Source: Eunapius fragilis
Lineage: Eukaryota; Porifera; Demospongiae; Spongillida; Spongillidae
Length of the DNA: 64,000 nt
Direction of reading: 5' to 3'
Assembly: GCA_963681505.1 (NCBI GenBank)
Contig: OY811976.1
Coordinates: 10,129,845-10,193,844 of the forward strand
Translations under genes and position numbers: made by a program
Notes under the pieces: model-generated
The model's input: the letters and a program-made list of their open reading frames with translations, nothing else
Database searches by the model: none
Told to the model about the DNA's origin: nothing
In this document: one piece after another, positions 21,606 through 32,576 of the stretch
Layout of the letters: the number at the start of each line of letters is the position of its first letter
Position numbering within the stretch: position 1 is the first letter of the stretch

Positions 21606-22740
21606 GTTTCATGATCCTCTTATATGAATGAGTTATGTAATAAAGTTTCATTGGTATATCTTGATGCATTCAAAATGGATTTGACAATAGCAATGCTTCT
21701 GATGACAGCAAAGATAACTACCGTAGTGTTGACAGAACATGTGGCATGACGCTCAAGATAAAACAGACTTTTCTTAAAGCAGCAGAAAGCCTCAAGCTAA
21801 GACATACTATGATAAAAGGTACTTGCTGAGGAAGGTAATAATATTATCCTCTGCACAATACATAATGTTGTTGGTGCAATTCTTATAGGACCGTGATGTT
21901 GGATGTTTAGTATTGATGCACAATAGTGCAAAGGAGTCTTGATATGAAGACAAATTGGTGAGATGATAGTTAGGACCATATACAATTTCTGAAAAGCATG
22001 ATCGAGATGGGAGTGTATCAACTGAAAAATCCTGCAAAAGGCAAGCACCTAAAAAAAGCTCATGAACACATGATGCAATTCAATAGAGTAGCCCAAGAGA
22101 AGTGTGCAGCTAATATCGGCACTGTAACAGAGACATAGTTCAAATCTAGTACAGCAATCTCTCTACTTACAATATATACAGAGGTATATACAGGCGCAAG
22201 ATTCATGTAAGGTTTCTGACCCTTCCTTTGCAAGCGGACAGTCTGGAGCAGAGGGATAAGCTCATTGTACACCTCCTGGGGTGTACAGTTCAGTGCACAA
22301 ATGGCCACTTTGTTGAGCAGATTAATAACACCTTTGATCTGGCTCAGAAGCAGACCTTGGCTGAATGTGGATGGAGGATCATGAACACCACCAGCCACGT
22401 GAAACCCATAGACTGGAGTAACCTGGAAGAGATTCCTAGACAGTGAGTGTACAGAAGGGGGAGAGCCATGACAGGGGCTTATATCTGCCCCAAAATATAG
22501 TGATCTTGAAGCACTGTGCCAGTCTCTCCATCGTGGGCAGCTTGCAGAGGGGCATCACCACTCTGCTGTACGGCTAATGTTTATAACTGTGCATAACAAT
22601 TCTACGTAATGTGATGCAACGTATAACGAGTCCAGGTGATGATGTGGTGGCCGACCACAAATGGAATTTCTTTCCAGGCAGGGCAGGCAGAGGCATGAGG
22701 CAAAAATACACCGTGGTGTGGTGTTGTATAGTTGTGGTGT
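21606..22740. other. Low-information stretch with a short open frame
   Basis: A 24-bp string around CTTATATGAATGAGTTATGTAATAAAGTTTCAT is repeated in tandem at about 21578-21650. An open plus-strand frame at 22228-22446 reads GCTVQCTNGHFVEQINNTFD; no family was recognised. Confidence 0.35.
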
Positions 22741-22744
22741 GTGC

Positions 22745-22950
22745 CAAAAGGGTTTTCATTTATTGGAGCTGTTCACAAAGCACCCGAAAAGGGTACCTCC
22801 ATAGAACAAATGTGAAAGCAGACACTTAAAGACGTACATGTAATGCCAGCCTTAAGGGCAGAAATTGTAGCAGCCTTAAGGAAGGCACGGATTCATTTTT
22901 GTGCACTGACAAATCAGTCAAAGCTTATTATTAATATCTGTAGTGTAAGA
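22745..22950 (+). repeat. Module A copy 1 (leads into decayed zinc-finger exon)
   Basis: It shares TTTATTGGAGCTGTTCACAA and GGGCAGAAATTGTAGCAGCC with 26060-26230 and 29645-29900. Its end (AAAGCTTATTATTAAT) corresponds to the segment just before the zinc-finger exons, and the finger itself has decayed here. Confidence 0.75.
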
Positions 22951-23049
22951 GTATAGGTGCAAGTGGTGGGTGGCGATCTACACAAGAACCCATGGTTGAG
23001 ACGTGGCATCGTTATTATCAGCTTGAAAATGGGATGCTCAATTAACATG

Positions 23050-23185
23050 ACCCCTTGACTTTTATTTGGAATCTAACCTCTGCACAACACTACCGTCTGG
23101 GATGCCTGGTGGCTCAGCCTGGCTACAGCATAATAAAGACCCCCAAGCCTGTGTTTGAGCAGCCTAGTCCAGAATCAAGAAGGCC
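23050..23185. repeat. Repeat shared with 25515-25640
   Basis: About 110 bp around CAACACTACCGTCTGGGATG and GGTGGCTCAGCCTGGCTACA recurs downstream. Both copies stay open for about 35-40 codons (TSAQHYRLGCLVAQPGYS). It could be an exon of the repeated locus; no family was recognised. Confidence 0.7.
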
Positions 23186-23189
23186 ACTT

Positions 23190-24085
23190 TTAAACACCTT
23201 TAGCAGTAAACATGAAATACTTGTCTTGTCTGGTAGATGATTATCATTTTCATAAAGTCACAGGCAGTCAGAATCTTTTACTGTAGGTGCATTTTGTTTA
23301 GTAAGGAACTCATGGATGACATTGTCTTTCAAATGTCCCCCCCCCCCTCCCCCCTGTATTGCACAATGTTTTCTCTTTCATGGCCATCTTTATACATGCC
23401 TTTACCGTCTTGTATTACTTCTTTCACTATATTTGGGGGTGGGGGTGACGTTATATGGATTTCACTTTTCTTTTCAAATTGTACACACATAATATTAATT
23501 TTTACTTTTCCTTCAATGATTTCTTACACGAGGAAAAGATACATCAAAAACTTATTTTCCATACTTGGCCTGATTGGCATCGGAAAAAGAATGTCTGTCA
23601 AAAAAATAATCTTACTCGGTTTACATCAAGTAAGTCTTGTTCTATACCTCTATATCCCCTTGCACTGTAGAACCTGCCAGCGGCCATTTCAGATCATGTA
23701 AAATGGCAGTCGACCAGGAAATGTGCATATTGCACTGGATCTTGCAGTGGAGCCTCTTCATCATCTCTGATGTTCTAAATGATCAGCACGAGTTATGAGC
23801 AATAGAATATATTACATAGCAGCAATAATTGGACTTTATTTTGAAGGCCATGCATTCTTTTCAAATTTCCTTGATACATGCCCAGATCTCCTCTTGACAT
23901 TACCTATATAGTCATACCTCCCTCTAGAGGACTTACTCTATATTTATAATCTATGTGGCTTTGAACTCCTAAAAAAAAAGAGTCTTGGATAATCAGAATT
24001 TCTACAACAGCAGTGTGGTTAGAACACAATGGTTAACAAGATAAGAATTGTCATAGCCAATACAGGTACTCTATAGCTACAAATG
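23190..24085. other. Stretch with no recognised gene
   Basis: A C-rich run lies at 23338-23355. Open frames here have no recognisable content. Confidence 0.45.
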
Positions 24086-24087
24086 CC

Positions 24088-24536
24088 CTACACAAATTCA
24101 GGAGGTGCAATTAAGACACTGCCCCTCACCAATGACATCCTTCCATTTGCCTCATTGATCTCTCTGCCTTCAGGTTCCAGCTGAACAATAGTAAGTCTTA
24201 ATGATGGAGAAGGATCATAACGTAATGTACCTTCCTTGGCATAGTCATTGGCCAAAGCAAATTCAATATCTGAACTGGAAAATGATTCCATGAAAATAAA
24301 TTCATGTGGATTCCCTTCGGAGGTCTTTTCATACGCGTAAACCTCCACGTGTGAAGTGGAGCAGGGACCTTGTCTGCTGCATCTTCATCACAGCTAGAGG
24401 AAGCTGGGTCAGGCATCCTCTGGGATTCTCTTATAATATCCATGCATGTCCAGGGGGTTGGGAACAGTGTGGACAGGTCAGTCTGCATCTGTGGCCCAAA
24501 CCACCAATCCACTAATACTTGGACTTCATTGGGCAC
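24088..24536 (-). pseudogene. Possible broken coding segment (unidentified)
   Basis: Two minus-strand frames read like protein. 24536 to about 24355 gives VQVLVDWWFGPQMQTDLSTL; 24348-24088 gives SSSDIEFALANDYAKEGTLR and EPEGREINEANGRMSLVRGS up to a stop. They are in different frames and may be one exon with an indel near 24350, or two exons. Function unknown. Confidence 0.35.
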
Positions 24537-24954
24537 TAGAAGGTCGATAATAACAACTTACTTAGTTTGGCCTTAAATATCTTTCATAATCTTATCAGGG
24601 ATCTTCTATTATTATAATATCTACGATGCAGGAAACTGTAACACTTGCCAATCTGTCCAATATTTTTGATGTCCCAGATGTATAGACTGTGGTCATTGAG
24701 ATATCAATGACTAGGGTGGATACAGGAATTGTGGAAGGTGGGGGTGGGGAAGGTGATGATGGTGGTAGTGGTGGGTGTTGCTCACAGACCCGCATGACAT
24801 AACAATGATGGACATGATAATCGTTAGGTCATGTTACGATAAAATATCATAACGGTAAATACAGGCGTAGGTTATACGCGTGGACAAGAATGATTATGGG
24901 ATGATGAAGATGGATGCATGAGTGCCCCGCCCCCCAGCTTTTCTGGAACAGATG

Positions 24955-25085
24955 CCCACATGCCATATACTTCAGGAATGTATATGACTTGAAAAGTAGT
25001 CCACAGCCATATATCCATGTATGGCTGTGGACGTTGTGGGGCAAAGTTCAGCCAAAACAGCAGCCTGACAAGGCACTTAAAAAAT
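24955..25085 (+). pseudogene. C2H2 zinc-finger exon, copy 1 (decayed)
   Basis: The start ATGCCCACATGCC matches the other copies, but an internal indel breaks the first finger. The second finger is intact: YGCGRCGAKFSQNSSLTRHL. About 110 bp later, after an acceptor near 25205, comes the sequence CAGCAGAGGTGGAGCA that also follows copy 5. Confidence 0.75.
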
Positions 25086-25204
25086 GATGCTCTCTTGTTT
25101 AATATTTTCTTTTATATTGTATACATGTACAAGAGCAAAGCAAAGGACAGCCATTAAGCCATATTGCATTAATCAGTTTCCTATTGCCTATTCATAATAC
25201 CAGT

Positions 25205-25305
25205 GACAGCAGAGGTGGAGCAATCACAAGCCTCCCTCAAAGTCATTCCCCGCCAAACAACCTGATTGACCTCCTTGTATACTTGCCGATGGAGTAACCT
25301 TACAG
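25205..25305 (+). CDS. Possible exon following the zinc-finger exon
   Basis: After ATAATACCAG comes TGACAGCAGAGGTGGAGCAA. Joined in the phase left by an intact zinc-finger donor, it stays open for about 30 codons (SRGGAITSLPQSHSPPNNL). A matching segment with acceptor TTTTACCAG lies at 32919 after zinc-finger copy 5. The phase match at both places supports a real exon pair. Confidence 0.4.
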
Positions 25306-26049
25306 TTACTACTACCTATGAATGGACTAGCGCAAGCTGTAGGCAGGCCATCAATATGTGCCACAGGCTAGTCTTGTTGACGTGGGTTTTATTATAGATC
25401 TCATCATAAGTGATTCATTAATTGATGATTAGTCTGCATGTAAATGCAAAGGCATACAGACCCAAGAGGTACAGAAAAAGGCACTAAAGGGCAAGATGTG
25501 GAATCTCTGCCTGCACACTCGATGTCTCACCTCTGCACAACACTACCGTCTGGGATGCCTGGTGGCTCAGCCTGGCTACAGCTTACTAAAGACCCCAAGC
25601 CTGTGCTTGAGCAGTCAAGTCCTGAATCAAGAGAACTGCACTGCACAGATTATGGCCAGTGCAACAAATAAATGTCATAATGTTGCGGGTACATGGTAAC
25701 GAATGGAGCAATAATTGAACATTATTTTTCGAGACCATTCTTTTTTAATTTCCTTGGTACATGCAGTCCTGTAGTTTTAGCTTTTCAATGATTGGATCGA
25801 CAGATGCAGGAAATTTAGAGTATGAACTGGTTGTGATAACCAAGAATGACAGCACTAAAGAAATGACTACTAATGCTCGCTATTGGTCAGTCCACAATCC
25901 TGAATGAGCTGATGCAGGTGGTCTTGTGCTAAGCATGAAAGATGCTTTTAAGTAAACCAAAAGATGCTTTTTAGTAAGCCTCTAGGTGTTTCAATTAGAC
26001 AAGGCTAGTGTGTTAGGAGTCCAAAACATGCCAGTTCTGGTAGGTAACT

Positions 26050-26225
26050 TTTTTTTTTTCATTTATTGGAGCTGTTCACAAAACACCCCAAGGTGTACTG
26101 GCACAGAATAAATGTAATAACAGACATACATGTAATGGCAGCCTTAAGGGCAGAAATTGTAGCAGCCTTAAGGGAGGCACAGAGGCATATTTGGGCACTG
26201 TCAAATCTATCAAAGCTTATTATTA
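26050..26225 (+). repeat. Module A copy 2
   Basis: It is nearly identical to 29640-29815. It can be read as MAALRAEIVAALREAQRH, but the same sequence is also partly repeated at 26373-26420, so it may not be coding. Confidence 0.8.
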
Positions 26226-26351
26226 ATTCTAAGTGTGGAAGAAACTTTCATGATGTAAATGACCTTAAAAGGCACGAAGTAGTCCAAATTCTAAGTGTGG
26301 AAGAAACTTTCATGATGTAAATGACCTTAAAAGGCACGAAGTAGTCCAAAG
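26226..26351 (+). repeat. 62-bp tandem duplication of a degraded zinc-finger segment
   Basis: Two copies of ATTCTAAGTGTGGAAGAAAC...GTAGTCCAAA lie head to tail. The encoded KCGRNFHDVNDLKRHEVVQ aligns with the first finger of the intact exons, so these are old zinc-finger copies. Confidence 0.85.
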
Positions 26352-26544
26352 CCATATATCCAAAACAGACGTACAGTAATGGCAGCCTTAAGGGCAGAAA
26401 TTGTAGCAGCCTTAAGGGATGATAGCACATGCATGCTGTAAGTCGTGCATGACGTCACATGCAATTCCTCTAGTATTGGGCCCAGTAAATCTATATAGTA
26501 ATATTCACCTGAGCTCTATCAAAGCTTATTTTTAATTCATACAG

Positions 26545-26721
26545 ATGCCCAAATGTCCTACATGTGGCAAAAAATGTAGGGACGCCTATGACCTGAGAAG
26601 GCATCAAATCGTCCACAGCCATGTATCCATATACAGCTGTGGACAATGTGGGAAAAAATACACCCAAAGTAACAGCCTTACAAGGCACTTGTTAAAATGC
26701 GGGTGTAACAATGGCAACCGC
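26545..26721 (+). CDS. C2H2 zinc-finger exon, copy 2 (LTR-truncated)
   Basis: After the acceptor TTCATACAG, the frame starts MPKCPTCGKKCRDAYDLRRH and continues with YSCGQCGKKYTQSNSLTRHL. The first finger is CX2C-X12-HX3H and the second is CX2C-X12-HX3C. Such fingers usually bind DNA. The final codons (CNNGNR, stop) come from an LTR that begins at 26704 and has replaced the donor seen in copy 5. It may be read as a 58-residue protein if the ATG is used as a start. Confidence 0.7.
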
Positions 26722-26912
26722 TGAACTCTACTAGCGACAGCCTGACGACAGAACTATCGATAACTATAATGTTGTGTGCATTAATGAACAATGGTTGGTT
26801 GTAAGTAGAACAGTATATAATCGCGTGTATTGTATGCGTGTGGGTGTTCTGCGCGATTATCAAGTTATAGTCTGTTTGAGACTGAGGTTGCGCTATGCGG
26901 GGTTGCGGTACA
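26704..26912 (+). mobile_element. LTR of a Ty3/gypsy element, with primer-binding site
   Basis: It starts TGTAACAATGGC and ends GGTTGCGGTACA, 209 bp. It is followed directly by ATTGGTGTCAGGAGTGGGAT, which looks like a tRNA-Leu-type primer-binding site (from memory of gypsy elements). The same sequence occurs at 28675-28883 and truncated at 30227-30359. The left border falls inside zinc-finger exon copy 2. Confidence 0.75.
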
Positions 26913-26930
26913 ATTGGTGTCAGGAGTGGG

Positions 26931-27325
26931 ATGTCTGAAGAAGAGAACATGGACACCTCTGGGGGACTGGCCCCGAGTTCTGCGGGGACAACCAATGTTG
27001 TCGTTGAAAGGGTTGTCAGAATGGCGCTTTGGCTGCCTCCACGTTTCGGCGCTAAAGGCGATTCGAAGCTGTGGTTATCAAGGTTCGAAATGTATGCTAC
27101 TCAGGCAAAGATTGCGGAGGACAGCTGGACAAAGGAATTACTCTCGCTGTTAGAGGACGAACCTTACCGCATGGTTACGCACCACGGGCTAACTCAGACG
27201 GATGACTACGACGCGGTATGTGATTGGTCTTATGCTCCTTTAGGTAGCGAGCTGGAGTGGCAGTTGAAGGTGCGCACTCGGGTGCAGAAAGTCGGGGAGT
27301 CATTAATGGAGTTCTGTGGCGCCCC
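26931..27325 (+). mobile_element. Ty3/gypsy gag N-terminal part
   Basis: The frame contains LPPRFGAKGDSKLWLSRFEM, LLSLLEDEPYRMVTHHGLTQ and ELEWQLKVRTRVQKVGESLM, the usual capsid-like gag of metazoan gypsy elements. It begins just after the primer-binding site. Homology ends near 27325, where a different repeat (shared with 31060 and 33090) takes over, so this copy is truncated. Confidence 0.8.
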
Positions 27326-27339
27326 TCCTCATCCCTTTT

Positions 27340-27430
27340 GCATCGTCCTCCGAACCCTTTTAATAATTATTTTTTGGCTTTTGCCATTTTATCTGTAATC
27401 TCTTGTGCCACATAAAGGGCAGAAAACAAA
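27340..27430. repeat. Dispersed repeat (copies near 31055-31165 and 33065-33195)
   Basis: TTTTTTGGCTTTTGCCATTT followed by TGTAATC and CTTGTGCC recurs at all three places with small changes. Class unknown. Confidence 0.7.
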
Positions 27431-27504
27431 GCTAAATCTAATAATATAATAACATGTATAATTTGGTGTGAAATAATGTGAAATCGCTATATGGATTTTT
27501 TAAG

Positions 27505-28115
27505 GTAGATGAACCACATCTCACTTGCCAGCGTAAAGTTCCTAAACGATATGAAGTAGGATCTTCCATTCCATGCAATGAGACAGCAGTTCAAGATGTT
27601 TACAAAAGGACATATTGATCATGCAATATAAAAAGGAGATTTGATCAAGATGGCTACAAAGTACTTTACAGGCTGGAATCATTGTTCTGCCACTTTAACC
27701 CTAAACCTGACGACTTCAAAGATCTACAGAATTATTTACTTTAGACCAGGAATGTCTCCTAATACAGCTACACATTCTACATAGTAACGTACCAAAGAAT
27801 GGGGTACAAGTAAATGATTTGATTGCCTACTTGAAGTCTCTGAATGCTGTTGAAAGGACACTTTACTTGGAAGTGTTAAGCTAACTAAGCTAATACTAGT
27901 AACGCTGGCCACTAATGCATTCAGTGAGGTCTTTTAGTGCCCTACGGAGACTGAAGACATGGCTGAGAAGTACAATGTACCAAAATAGGTTAAGTTGGTG
28001 CATGGTTCAACATGTCCACAAGACTGAAACAGATTTGTTAGACCTTAACACATTGGCAATGAGTTTATTTTTCGTAATTCAAGCAGGCAGCACATTTTTG
28101 CAATACCCATTGTAA
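27505..28115 (+). mobile_element. hAT transposase C-terminal fragment
   Basis: 27505-27700 reads VDEPHLTCQRKVPKRYEVGS and RRFDQDGYKVLYRLESLFC. 27915-28090 reads SFSALRRLKTWLRSTMYQNR and VHKTETDLLDL, the dimerisation region of hAT/ZMYM-type transposases. Several stops break it. The part from 27705 onward is duplicated at 35475. Confidence 0.8.
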
Positions 28116-28430
28116 TCATGATGTGGAGGTAGATAAGTGGAGGTGGATAATAAGACAAAAAAAGCTGAAGTGGCTACGTGTCCGCCTGACTGGGAAGGCT
28201 CTAATGGCTATCAGGAAATTGCCTGAAAGTGCTCGTAGTAGCTAAAGAAACGGTTCGACTCTGACAGCAAGAGCTAAACACGTGAACGAGAGGATAGACA
28301 TAGGATTGGGCATCATTTGGATACGTGCTGAGAGAACTAGCGGACAAGGCTTATCCGCAATTTGAAGAAAATGCTCGAGTGTTTAGCGGTAAACCAATTT
28401 CCCTCCCAGATACATAACCAACAGGTCACA
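27705..28430 (+). repeat. 726-bp duplicated segment, copy 1
   Basis: It is nearly identical to 35475-36200. It covers the hAT C-terminus and a gypsy gag piece (KLKWLRVRLTGKALMAIRKL). The downstream boundary after ATACATAACCAACAGGTCAC joins zinc-finger flank here, but continues into gag at the other copy. Confidence 0.9.
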
Positions 28431-28514
28431 TGCAATTCCTCTAGTATTGGGCCCAGTACATCTATATAGTAATATTCACCTGAGCTCTATCAAAGCGTAT
28501 TTTTAATTCATACA

Positions 28515-28695
28515 GATGCCCAAATGTCCTATATGTGACAAGAATTGTCGGGACGCCTATGACCTGAAAAGGCATCAAACCGTCCACAGCCATATATCTA
28601 TATACAGCTGTGGTGGCTGTGGGGAGAAATTTACACAAAATAGTAGCCTGACAAGGCACTTGCTAAAATGCAGGTGTAACAATGGCAACCGCTGA
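28515..28695 (+). CDS. C2H2 zinc-finger exon, copy 3 (LTR-truncated)
   Basis: The frame starts MPKCPICDKNCRDAYDLKRH and continues with YSCGGCGEKFTQNSSLTRHL. Two fingers with all ligands are present. It ends CNNGNR-stop inside the LTR that starts at 28675. It is nearly identical to copy 4 at 30068. Confidence 0.7.
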
Positions 28696-28883
28696 ACTCT
28701 ACTAGCGACAGCCTGACGACAGAACTATCGATATCTATAATGTTGTGTGCATTAATGAACAATGGTTGGTTGTAAGTAGAACAGTATATAATCGCGTGTA
28801 TTGTATGCGTGTGGGTGTTCTGCGCGATTATCAAGTTATAGTCTGTTTGAGACTGAGGTTGCGCTATGCGGGGTTGCGGTACA
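28675..28883 (+). mobile_element. LTR copy 2
   Basis: 209 bp, nearly identical to 26704-26912, with the same primer-binding site and the start of gag. The copy ends at GAACATGGAC (28924), where an A-run joins it to the coiled-coil segment. Confidence 0.8.
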
Positions 28884-28921
28884 ATTGGTGTCAGGAGTGG
28901 GATGTCTGAAGAAGAGAACAT

Positions 28922-29420
28922 GGACAAAAAAAAAGAGGTGCAGTGTGACACCTCACCCATCATCCTCACACCTCACCCTTTGTGCTTTTTTAAAATTAAC
29001 TCCATCAGCTTAAGGAAGAGATGTTGAAGATTGAGGCACAGCTGTCTGCAGTGCACAAAGAAAGGGCATGTGCAGATGATGAAAAGCATGTACTAAGGAG
29101 GCTGCTTCATGAGAAGGAGGTGCAGTGTGACTATTATGTATTTCTTATCTACTTTAGTATATTCATATGCACTTTGGTTCAGGAATTGATTGAAAGGCAT
29201 ATTTTGAAGCAAAAGGAACTCCAATCAATTGTATCTGAGCATCAAGCAGAGATTGAAGTCCTAGATGAAAAGGTGAAGGAACTCACAATGCTCAATGAAA
29301 GCCTTGAAACTGAACTACAACGTACATTCGAAAATAAAATATTCCCAGTGTCAAGGTACTGTTGTATTTGTGTGTGTGTGTGTGTGTGCTCATTTGAATG
29401 ATTTATGATTAGGTTATGGA
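28922..29420 (+). repeat. Coiled-coil exon segment, copy 3
   Basis: From the A-run at 28925 it matches 15674-16175 and 16662-17090, including the introns. The exons read EEMLKIEAQLSAVHKERACA and ELIERHILKQKELQSIVSEH. It keeps the second-exon end that copy 2 lost, so it derives from copy 1 or a shared ancestor. Confidence 0.9.
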
Positions 29421-29639
29421 TAAAGAAATGACTACTAATGCTCGCTATTGGTCAGTCCACAATCCTGAATGAGCTGATTCAGGTGGTCTTGTGCTAAGCA
29501 TGAAAGATGCTTTTAAGTAAGCTTAAAGATGCGTATAAGTAAGCCAAAAGATGCTTTTTAGTAAGCCTCTAGGTGTTTCAATTAGACAAGGCTAGGTGTT
29601 AGGAGTCCAAAACATGCCAGTTCTCGTAGGTAACTTTTT

Positions 29640-29900
29640 TTTTTCATTTATTGGAGCTGTTCACAAAACACCCCAAGGTGTACTGGCACAGAATAAATGT
29701 AATAACAGACATACATGTAATGGCAGCCTTAAGGGCAGAAATTGTAGCAGCCTTAAAGGAGGCACAGAGACATTTTTGTGCACTGTCAAATCTATCAAAG
29801 CTTATTATTAATTCTAAGTGTGGAAGAAACGTTTGTGATGTAAATGACCTTAAAAGGAACAAAGTAGTCCAAAGCCATATATCCAAAACAGACGTACAGT
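29640..29900 (+). repeat. Module A copy 3 with degraded zinc finger
   Basis: It matches 26050-26373 but has only one copy of the finger-like segment (KCGRNVCDVNDLKRNKVVQ). It is followed by zinc-finger exon copy 4. Confidence 0.8.
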
Positions 29901-30067
29901 AATGGCAGCCTTAAGGTCAGAAATTGTAGCAGCCTTAAGGGATGATAGCACATGCATGCTGTAAGTCGTGCATGACGTCACATGCAATTCCTCTAGTATT
30001 GGGCCCAGTACATCTATATAGTAATATTCACCTGAGCTCTATCAAAGCTTATTTTTAATTCATTCAG

Positions 30068-30247
30068 ATGCCCAAATGTCCTATATGTGACAAGAATTGT
30101 CGGGACGCCTATGACCTGAAAAGGCATCAAACCGTCCACAGCCATATATCTATATACAGCTGTGGTGGCTGTGGGGAGAAATTTACACAAAATAGTAGCC
30201 TGACAAGGCACTTGCTAAAATGCAGGTGTAACAATGGCAACCGCTGA
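30068..30247 (+). CDS. C2H2 zinc-finger exon, copy 4 (LTR-truncated)
   Basis: The protein reading is the same as copy 3 (MPKCPICDKNCRDAYDLKRH ... EKFTQNSSLTRHLLKC). The acceptor TTCATTCAG precedes it. The LTR begins at 30227 and supplies the stop; the LTR is itself truncated at about 30359. Confidence 0.7.
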   Translation: MPKCPICDKNCRDAYDLKRHQTVHSHISIYSCGGCGEKFTQNSSLTRHLLKCRCNNGNR

Positions 30248-30359
30248 ACTCTACTAGCGACAGCCTGACGACAGAACTATCGATAACTATAATGTTGTGT
30301 GCATTAATGAACAATGGTTGGTTGTAAGTAGAACAGTATATAATCATGTGTATTGTATG

Positions 30360-31205
30360 TAGATTTTTTGCTCTTTCCAACGATATATAATACGCGGCTT
30401 AAATCACAATTTCAAAAAAAAATCGAACTACCTACTTCTGGCACCTCCATGCACGTGCGCACAAACGAAAAAAATCGGCAAAAGAGGCTTGTAAATATTC
30501 AGTGAAGTAGTAATTAAAGAACATATCTTGATTTTAACTTCATAATCCACAACAATCTGAAAGTCAAATTTTTATAGTGGAAAGTAAAAAAATTCCGCTA
30601 TATGATAAAACGTTATAGAATTCAATGTGGAATTTTTTTTATGAATGTCCTCCAATGTATGGGGCATTTCTGGATATGCTAAAGCCAATGACACAGGAGG
30701 GGGCTACCCAAACATACGTGAGGGGGCTAGTGTATAACAACGGCTATATACCCCTTCAGTTGGATAACAAAGCATTTTCCACCGTGCAACATACTGGGGA
30801 CACACCCACACACCGGGGACTGGGACGGGACGGGGGAAGTTAAAATAAACCATGGACACGCCTTTTAGGCGCCCTGCTGTCTTATATATGGCTCTATACG
30901 CATGCGCACAGCATTCCCCACATTCACCAGCCACCTAGCCACACGTACAGTCGAAGGTGTGGCATTTATGTGTATGCTTATAAATTTAACGGTTATTGAG
31001 TACACAACAACGGAAAAGTAACACTCGGAACTAAAATGAGAATCATTGGGCCTTTTGCGTTTTCCTGCTAACACTTTTTGTTATTTTTTTTTGGCTTTTA
31101 ATAATTTATATGTAATCACTTGTGCCTCGTTTTAATCATTACAATTACCTGACTCAAAACACAGAGAAAACGTGCATTCCACTGCGCGCCTAGTAAAAAT
31201 TAGGA
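30360..31205. other. Stretch with no recognised gene
   Basis: It contains one copy of the dispersed TTTTTTTTGGCTTTTAAT repeat (about 31055-31165). The open plus-strand frame 30625-30843 has no recognisable content. Confidence 0.45.
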
Positions 31206-31218
31206 AGCACCCAACAGG

Positions 31219-31359
31219 TAGTCTCGTACCCAGACCCTCAATCCCACAGCTGCGGGTGGATTACATCACCGCTACGTGAAGACGTAGCGGTGATGTAATG
31301 ACGTAGCGGTGATGTAATCCACCCGCAGCTGTGGGATTGAGGGTCTGGGTACGAGACTA
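31219..31359. mobile_element. MITE with 9-bp target duplication (Mutator-like)
   Basis: A 141-bp palindromic element starts TAGTCTCGTACCCAGACCCT and ends with its complement. It is flanked on both sides by CCCAACAGG (31210-31218 and 31360-31368). A 9-bp duplication is typical of Mutator-like (MULE) insertions. A diverged end (GTCTTGTACCCATGCCCTCA) lies near 31648. The intact duplication points to a recent insertion. Confidence 0.85.
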
Positions 31360-31659
31360 CCCAACAGGCACATGACCTTTTATGACTGGGGCATGAGAAA
31401 CAGTATACCTTAAACAATCTAGTTCCAGAAAGCACGCAGAAAGCAGCTGCTCCAAAAGATAGAAAGGAACGTTGAGGCTGAGGTTTGTCGGGATGATAGG
31501 GCCAGGCGGCCTGGCTTCCATGGACTCGCCTCTCCCGTTCTCATCAAGTTTCTAGTCGTGCGCAGTCGCGGGCACGTCCTTGTCCTTGTAGCGCTCCTGC
31601 CCACGATGGAGGCTTGTTTGCTCAGACTTATCTGACCCGAACTATAGTCTTGTACCCAT

Positions 31660-32445
31660 GCCCTCAATCCATCCACTGCTGTGAAAACATGGGTCTACTA
31701 GGCTTGGGGGGCGGCCCACCCCCACCCCCACCCCCACAACTACGAAGTTGTCGCCTTCTGGCACCTCCACCATATATTAGATAAGGTCATTAATCTATGC
31801 CTCCACGCACGTGCGCACAACGAAGCTTGTAAATATTCAATGCTTGCAAGTTTGTAATAGTTTCACAAGCCGCGCCGTGACGTGAGCGTGTATAAATGGT
31901 ATGTATGTATGTTATGGCATGTTATATATTTTGATTTTTATTCATACCCGATTATGATGGAAATTCTGAAATCGGTCATCTGCATGCTATTCTACTATGT
32001 GACCGAACAGCTTATGGACTATAGATGCAGCGTGTTTTGAGCAGATTTTATAGCGACTGGCGGGTTGCTACAAAGCGTATATTCTGTTTTCAAACGCTCG
32101 ATCGAAAACCACGCCCACGGAGCCAATCCTACATAGGACCTACTATCGTAGGTCCTAAAAGATGAACTCATTGTAATGCGTTCAATTGGACTAACGGTAT
32201 TCTTTCAATACTTCATCGGGCCATTCCTTCAATACACAAGTACTGGAGGAATACCGTTAATCCTATTCCAATTAATGCAATTCCATTCATCGTCTATCGA
32301 TTAACCCATAAAATCGAAATCGGTCCAATTTTTGAGCGGTACGTACGTACTATCCCAAAGGTATCAACTTCCGCTAAACCATGTCCATGAGCCTATTAAA
32401 GCATTTGTCGCATACCTGCATGTAGTTTGCGACCTGACGTCCTTC
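31660..32445. other. Stretch with no recognised gene
   Basis: A short inverted pair TAGGACCTAC/GTAGGTCCTA lies near 32132-32158. Nothing else is seen. Confidence 0.45.
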
Positions 32446-32576
32446 TAAACGTGATAGCACATGCATGCTGTAAGTTGTGCATGACGTTACATGCAATTCC
32501 TCTAGTATTGGGCCCAGTACATCTATATAGTAATATTCACCTGAGCTCTATCAAAGCTTATTTTTAATTCATATAG

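Noticed and set aside
22228..22446. Plus-strand frame with GCTVQCTNGHFVEQINNTFD
   Set aside because: No family, no splice partner and no repeated copy; not enough support for a gene call.
31219..31359. Strong hairpin considered as an RNA gene or terminator
   Set aside because: Perfect 9-bp flanking duplications identify it as a transposon insertion.
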